Source: Mermis nigrescens
Taxonomy: Eukaryota; Nematoda; Enoplea; Mermithida; Mermithidae
DNA length: 64,000 nt
NCBI GenBank assembly: GCA_036768485.1
Contig: JAVLUZ010000154.1
Location: 32,129,748 to 32,193,747, forward strand
Direction: 5' to 3'
Shown: positions 59,060 to 64,000 of the stretch, in pieces
How positions within the stretch are numbered: position 1 is the first letter of the stretch
Layout: each line of letters begins with the position of its first letter
Position numbers and translations under genes: made by a program
Notes under the pieces: model-generated
Databases searched by the model: none
Told to the model about the DNA's origin: nothing
What the model saw: only the letters and a program-made list of their open reading frames with translations

Positions 59060-60145
59060 AATAATTTGTAAATAAAATTATGAAGTTGAATCTATCAATT
59101 CATTTATTAAATTGACTCGCTGTTTATGAAAAAATCATGTTTAAAAAATTTAGAATAAAATTAATTCGATTTTTGAATTAATTTAATAAAATAAATAAAA
59201 TAAAATAAAACAAATTCCTAAAATTAGCGAACTGAACTGTATTCATGCCCAACATTAATAGGAAAAATTAAGGAAAACGCTGAAAAATGATGATAATAAG
59301 AATAGAAATATTAAAAAAATTAAAAATTAAATAAAAAAACTGATGATAAGAATAGAAATCATCTTTCGTAAAGAAGGATTATTACATTATAAATATTCGA
59401 AAAGATAAGCCATAAAATGTTATCTGTGCATTTTATAAGATTTAGGTATTTAAAAAATAATCAGTAATTCTTTGTGCAAATTCTAAAGATCAATCTACGA
59501 AATGTTTAAGCTTTTACAAGCTTGTGAATCGCATTTCATGAAATCAAAATCCTGATTTTTGATCCGATGCTATAGTCACCACCATAAGTTTAGTTTTAGG
59601 AAGTAAACAACCGTAAACGAACAACAGAATATCAAATACGAATAAGATTTGAAAATAAAATTTAAATTAATATAAAATTCAATCGATAAAAAAGTAATTG
59701 GCTGCCAACTTTGCTGTTTGATAGCTGCCATAGCTGCCTTAATTGCACATCGTTAATTAAGAAAAGTATAATTATGAAATAATATTAACCAAACATAAAT
59801 AATTGTTAGTAGTTTTCATTACCGGCTAAACCCCGTTACTTCAATCATTTATTTTATTTATTTAATTTTTGGCTATTAATTTTAAATAAGCAACAGGCTA
59901 CGCCTCTTTCGATTAAAAGTATAAAATTCACCGAACAACTATGTAAATTACATATATGTACATCTGTTCCAAAATGAGGCTTTACATAGGAACAAAGGAA
60001 GACAGAAATGATGAAAATAAAAATTCAGCCCCGGGCGTTCTTCTACTTTTGATAACTTATTTTTTAGTTAATTTTTATTATTTTGTAACATTTATACATC
60101 TTATTCAAAGAGTACACGAAATGTAAACGTAGTATGGCCGGTTCC
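59060..60145. other. AT-rich intron sequence, nothing recognised
   Basis: Low-complexity A/T text including an AAATAAAAT tract (~59,170-59,215). No exon or repeat family was identified. Confidence 0.6.
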
Positions 60146-60159
60146 GGAAATTTATAAGT

Positions 60160-60717
60160 TTTATTTGAACTTATTCTTCAACTTAGGTTCCTTTGAAGCA
60201 AAGATACTTTTGGTATTGCATTCTAGAATCATTGACTGCCTCCCCATAGCATTTGTTTGACTCGTCACCACACATGGGCGTGGGGGGTTGGGGGGTATGC
60301 ACCCCCCCCGAGAAACCAAAATACCCCGCCCCCCAGAATTCAATTTTTGAAATTTTTTGTTTTTTTCGCAATTTTTTTGATACCAATGGATAGTGCTCGA
60401 TGAGAAACGTTGAAACTGGTGTTTTTCGCCATAATACCATTTTTAAATCCATTTTTTGAACGTTGAAAATCTTGCACCCCCAGAATTTCGGTGCCGCCCA
60501 CCTATGCTCGTCACTCGACCATGCTATCCGCTGCTTCTTATCCTGAAACCTTATTCCACCGATTCTTCTTTTTAAATCCGGGAATGCTGAAAAGCATTTG
60601 AGGGCCATATCAGTCGAATATGGTGGGTAATAGTCCTGCGCAGGTCGTGAATGACACCCAAAAACAACTTCAGCAGATTGCATAAGAACGCTGTCATACA
60701 AAAGCATCCTTTTATAC
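60160..60717 (-). pseudogene. Decayed mariner transposase C-terminus, split by a MITE
   Basis: On the minus strand the frame reads LLYDSVLMQSAEVVF, then DYYPPYSTDMALKCFSAFPD, then LKRRIGGIRFQDKKQRIAW. After the MITE it reads NKCYGEAVNDSRMQYQKYL and FKGT-stop. It corresponds to the mariner C-terminal part around 'DNARPH' and 'PPYSPDLAP..Y..F..LK..L.G.RF' and the usual 'YVEK' end. DNARPH and SPDLAP are mutated, so it is inactive. The inserted MITE plus its duplication (246 bp) keeps the frame open, which is why the ORF looks long (174 codons). It lies inside a DHX33 intron. Confidence 0.8.
60269..60506 (+). mobile_element. MITE family Z (238 bp), exact 8-bp duplication, in the mariner relic
   Basis: Starts CACACATGGGCGTGGGGG and ends GCCGCCCACCTATG. 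CTCGTCAC is duplicated exactly (60,261-60,268 and 60,507-60,514). Confidence 0.93.
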
Positions 60718-61112
60718 TAACAGCATGCCTAATTTATTTACCTTTTATTTATTTATTTATTTATTTTTTCATATTGATGACTTTCTGTTATTATTTTAGT
60801 TCCTTTCTGCAAAAAAAATCAGCATGCAATCAGCCGCCTGTATCAAAAAACATGCCAACATCACTGGTCCATCTGACTTTGAACCTGTCACGTGTGGACA
60901 CTTTGAGCACCTAAGCAGGCATTGAGTTCACTGTTTTCTTTTCAGAGTATGCCAAAATATCAAAGTCACATCAATATTCGCGATTCCATTATGAAAATTT
61001 GCAGGATTGCAATGCTACTGGTGCGTGGGTTCAGATTTCACATGTGCTCTGAACTCCTTCTGCTCAAGTTTCAACAGTTTGGGGACCCATTCGGGACAAA
61101 TTTTTTGTTAGC

Positions 61113-61551
61113 CACGGTTTTTTTGCATTCGGCAAAGATTTTTCGCGATGTACAAGGACTTTTGGGGACCGTCTTTGTACATGTACAAAGATTTTTTGGA
61201 AGACAAAAACTGCAAAAAAGGTTCGAAATTCGCTAAAATTCTCGGCGCTCCGCGCCGAAATGAGCAATTGCGTGTTTTATATATATCTTTATAATTTCAG
61301 AAATTGCATTTTGAAAGGAAAAATGCCGAATTTTTTAGCGCTTCGCGCCATTTTGAGATGATTATTACTGATTTTTGCCGTCAGAAACTTAGAAATTGCT
61401 AAAATACGTAACCAAAGGTCGAACAACTCTGTTTTTGCCACACTAAAATCGCTACTGTACCATATTATAGTACCCAAAAACGAAATGTACAAAAGACTTT
61501 TAGGGACCATCTTTGTACATGTACAAACGGACCTTGTACAAAAAAACACTG
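61113..61551 (-). mobile_element. hAT MITE family D (439 bp), exact 8-bp duplication
   Basis: Starts CACGGTTTTTTTGCATTCGG and ends GTACAAAAAAACACTG. TTGTTAGC is duplicated exactly (61,105-61,112 and 61,552-61,559). Contains two GCGC-type hairpins (61,243; 61,340). Confidence 0.94.
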
Positions 61552-61740
61552 TTGTTAGCCCTAGGTGTTGACGCAAAATCAGAAATATTGCTGGCAGTTT
61601 AATATCTAGAGTCACTTCTTATTTGTTCAACTTTATACGGCGGTTTTCCTTTATCATTTTCTTCACTGGTGCCATTGCTTCATCGTTCGCACCAGTTGAT
61701 GGTCGCCCACTGCCTGGGTCATCTTCAGGACTCCCCCGAC

Positions 61741-62172
61741 CAGTGTTTTTTTGTACGAGGTCCGTTTGTACATGTACAAAGGCGGTCCCTGAAAGTCTTT
61801 GTACATTTTGTTCACACAAACTTTCGGGTACTATGATATAGTAAGGAAGCGATTTTAGTATGGTAAAAACAGAGTTTGGTAGTGTATTATAGCTAATTTC
61901 TGGGTTTCAGAGAGCAAAAATCACTAAGCATCGTCTTAAAACGGCGCCAAGCGCCGGAAATTTGACATCTTTCTTTCGAAATGCAATTTCTGCCATTATA
62001 AAGATATATAGAACACACAATTACTCATTACGGAGTGGAGGCCAAAAATTTTTGCGAATTCTAGAACTTTTGTACGTTTTTGTCTTCCCGCAAATCTTTG
62101 TACATGTACAAAGACGGCCCCGAAAAGTATTTGTACATCTGAAAAATCTTTGCCGGACACAAAAAAACCGTG
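61741..62172 (+). mobile_element. hAT MITE family D (432 bp)
   Basis: Starts CAGTGTTTTTTTGTACGAGG and ends ACACAAAAAAACCGTG. The flanks CCCCCGAC and CCCCGAAC nearly match. It lies only 190 bp from the inverted copy at 61,113-61,551, so the two could pair as a hairpin in RNA. Confidence 0.9.
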
Positions 62173-62654
62173 CCCCGAACCCTGCTTTAACCTAACAACC
62201 CAGCGCGTAATTGGTGGCATACGACAGAGTATGGTGCCTATTACCTTGGTACAAATTGCTTTCATTCTCTGATATGTATTTTTTCCAAATTTTGTTAAAA
62301 AAACTTAATAGCCATTCTTCTTCCGATATGCAATTTTTATATATTTTTAACGCATTCAAAAGTTCATAGATTTCTAGCATAGTCAAAAATAATAGAGACA
62401 GCTTAAGCGATCTGCACAGTTATAGCGCAGATGTATTATTGCATAAAAAACAGAGCAAATTGCTATCCAGTATTTAAACCCCGAGTCCGCAAAATTTTCT
62501 ACCCCTCGTATAAATGCTAAAACAGCATAAAAACTAAGCTAAACCAACGTCTCTAATCAATTTCAAGCATGTTTGAGGAAATTTTTTGATTTTCATCACT
62601 TTTGGCTTTCTTCTTCTCTTATTCGCTTCAGACAATTGCAAAATTTTTGGGCGT

Positions 62655-63055
62655 CAAGAGCATATATACACAGCATGAGAATTCTGGAAGGGGAGTGAAA
62701 TTATAAAGTGCCCTTCTTGGGTCCATGAATGGTAGGTACGCGTCAAAAACATCGTTTTTCAGCGTTTCTGACGATGCTCTATCTTTCTAGAGTATAAACA
62801 AAAAATTTCGAAAAAATCAACAAAAACGTCGAAACACATTGAAAAAAATATAGTCAAAACATGAGAATAATGGCGTTGGCACTTTTGAGCAAATACACAG
62901 CTAAAAACGCTTAAAAAACATGTTTTCTACAAATTTCTAGAAAATTTTTAGTCGCTTATTCTAAGGGAGTGGGTGGAAAAATCTTTGCAGTGGGTGACAA
63001 ATTTTTCTGGAGGGAGGGGGGGGGTTGAACCCCCCAGATCATATATGTATGGTCA
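62655..63055 (+). repeat. Family W repeat
   Basis: 'acagcatgagaattctgg', 'gcgtttctgacgatgctct' and 'gagcaaatacacagctaaaa' in family order. Confidence 0.7.
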
Positions 63056-63059
63056 AGAG

Positions 63060-63260
63060 ACACTTTCAGTCAGCCGGATTTTGAGGGGTCAGCAGAATGA
63101 CCTTAAATTTCTGACCAAAATGACGAAATGCATCTAAAAATAGCCGAAAAACGGTGAGTAGGGGTGACAATATTTGACTCTGCGGTGATGGAGAGGACGA
63201 GCGACTTCTGGTGCGGGATGCCCATCCCCTTGCAAATGCGTGGCTACCGTACCAGCGCCC
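63060..63260 (-). repeat. Family P repeat
   Basis: 'agcagaatgaccttaaattt' and 'gaaatgcatctaaaaatagcc' landmarks. Confidence 0.5.
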
Positions 63261-63340
63261 TGCATTGAATTTTTGACGCTTTTCCGATTTTAATAATTTT
63301 GACCCACCAGCAGACCCCCCCCCAAGAATTCGGGTGATGC

Positions 63341-63507
63341 CAGGCACGTAGCCGACCGTCCTCATTTGGGGGGACCAACACCAATTTTTGGGGGGTCTAA
63401 GCCCAAAGGCCAAAAATAGCGCAAAATCACGTTTAAAGTCATCTTTTTCCGATTTTTCTAAATTGTAGGGGGTCCGAACCCCCCATTCCCCCACAGATAA
63501 GTGCATG
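63341..63507. mobile_element. MITE family S (167 bp) beside a DHX33 exon
   Basis: Starts CAGGCACGTAGCCGACCG and ends GATAAGTGCATG. The flanks GGTGATGC (63,333-63,340) and GGTGTTGC (63,508-63,515) match 7/8. Ends 29-37 bp from the exon donor. Confidence 0.88.
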
Positions 63508-63551
63508 GGTGTTGCCCGTTTATGGTCGCGATTTCGCAAATACCTTAGCAC

Positions 63552-63771
63552 TTTGCGTTATGAGTATACTGTCGCACGACATCAAAGAGACGACGCTAAG
63601 CGCTTCTTCTAAGCAGCCCAACTGTTCAGCAGCTATAATAATCCGGGAAAATTTGGGGTCTAATGGAAAATGAGACATTCGACGACCGAGAGGGGTCAAC
63701 GACCACGACGTTTGACCGTTTTCCACGACCGCGTTGAGAAATTTCAATTCCCTCAAGGCACTGGCTATGGC
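63552..63771 (-). CDS. DHX33: DHX33 exon: HA2 (winged-helix/ratchet) domain; gene continues beyond the window
   Basis: Opens after GGTCTTGAAAG| with AIASALRELKFLNAVVENGQ, then LTPLGRRMSHFPLDPKFSR and CLEEALSVVSLMSCDSILI. This is the DEAH-box helicase HA2 domain ('A...L..LGA.....LT.LG..M..FPLEP..AK.I......C..E.L.I.S.LS...'). FPLDPKFSRIII and SVVSLMSCDSIL are closest to DHX33. Two donors are possible: CAAA|GTGCTA (exon end 63,552), which matches the phase of the next exon, and CTAAG|GTATTT (exon end 63,544), which reads three further residues but would need an extra exon. The RecA helicase domains would lie beyond 64,000. Confidence 0.92.
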
Positions 63772-64000
63772 CTTTCAAGACCAAATGACTCAGTTAATCA
63801 TACGCAGGATTGTATAAAAGGTATCATTTCGTAAACGTACCAAACCGACATTTAAGAGGGGCAATATGGATCCGTCACCGCACATGAGCTGGACTCTATA
63901 CCATACTCGCATACATGATCTTGAGAGGTTTAGCGGGTTTCACCACCCCCAGATAATATGTTTCACCACCCACCCCGCAAAAACTTTTTCACCCCCCCAG
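63772..64000. other. Intron start and repeat end; no exon seen
   Basis: C-rich, W-like text at the window edge ('cacccccagataatatg'). Nothing coding recognised. Confidence 0.5.

Noticed and set aside
60183..60707. 174-codon frame as a host gene exon or DHX33 exon
   Set aside because: Motifs fit a decayed mariner transposase; about half of the frame is a MITE; DHX33 exons on both sides join in phase without it.

Overview
This is an AT-rich animal nuclear genomic window. It has long introns, GT-AG splice sites and very dense, nested transposable elements. The coding parts are exons of two conserved eukaryotic genes, both on the minus strand. I infer an invertebrate from the divergence of the proteins and the repeat types, but I cannot name the species. 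There is no bacterial, organellar or CRISPR content.

Gene 1 (3.8-22.0 kb, minus) is an orthologue of USP5 (isopeptidase T). Four exons are visible: the N-terminal UBP-like domain, a linker, the ubiquitin-tail-binding ZnF-UBP domain, and the exon with the catalytic Cys box. The splice phases agree at each junction. The remaining catalytic exons would lie beyond position 1. Intron 2 (8.2-19.4 kb) holds an 8.7-kb near-perfect palindrome (9,161-17,843). Each arm carries a fragment resembling the C-terminal exon of a TATA-binding protein, plus other ORFs shared by both arms.

The 22-51 kb intergenic region is a stack of mobile elements. It contains relics of non-LTR retrotransposons (CR1/Jockey-like RT) broken by hAT-type elements with exact 8-bp target duplications, foldback elements whose arms are tandem repeats, and a pogo/Tigger-like TA-flanked element. 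It also has tRNA-like SINE heads, a 4-kb A-rich/T-poor tract of unknown origin, and a second large palindrome (45.8-50.5 kb) whose arms are ~120-bp tandem repeats.

Gene 2 (51.2-63.8 kb, minus; 5' part beyond the window) is an orthologue of the DEAH-box helicase DHX33. Five 3' exons are reconstructed from the HA2 domain to the stop codon, including two small exons found only by hand translation. Its introns contain many MITEs and a decayed mariner transposase split by a MITE.

The two genes are ordinary housekeeping genes. The unusual content is the repeat biology: a palindrome carrying a TBP-like gene end inside a USP5 intron, several inverted-repeat elements built from tandem arrays, and one short hairpin motif (GGCGCGAAGCGCC) recurring across different element families.
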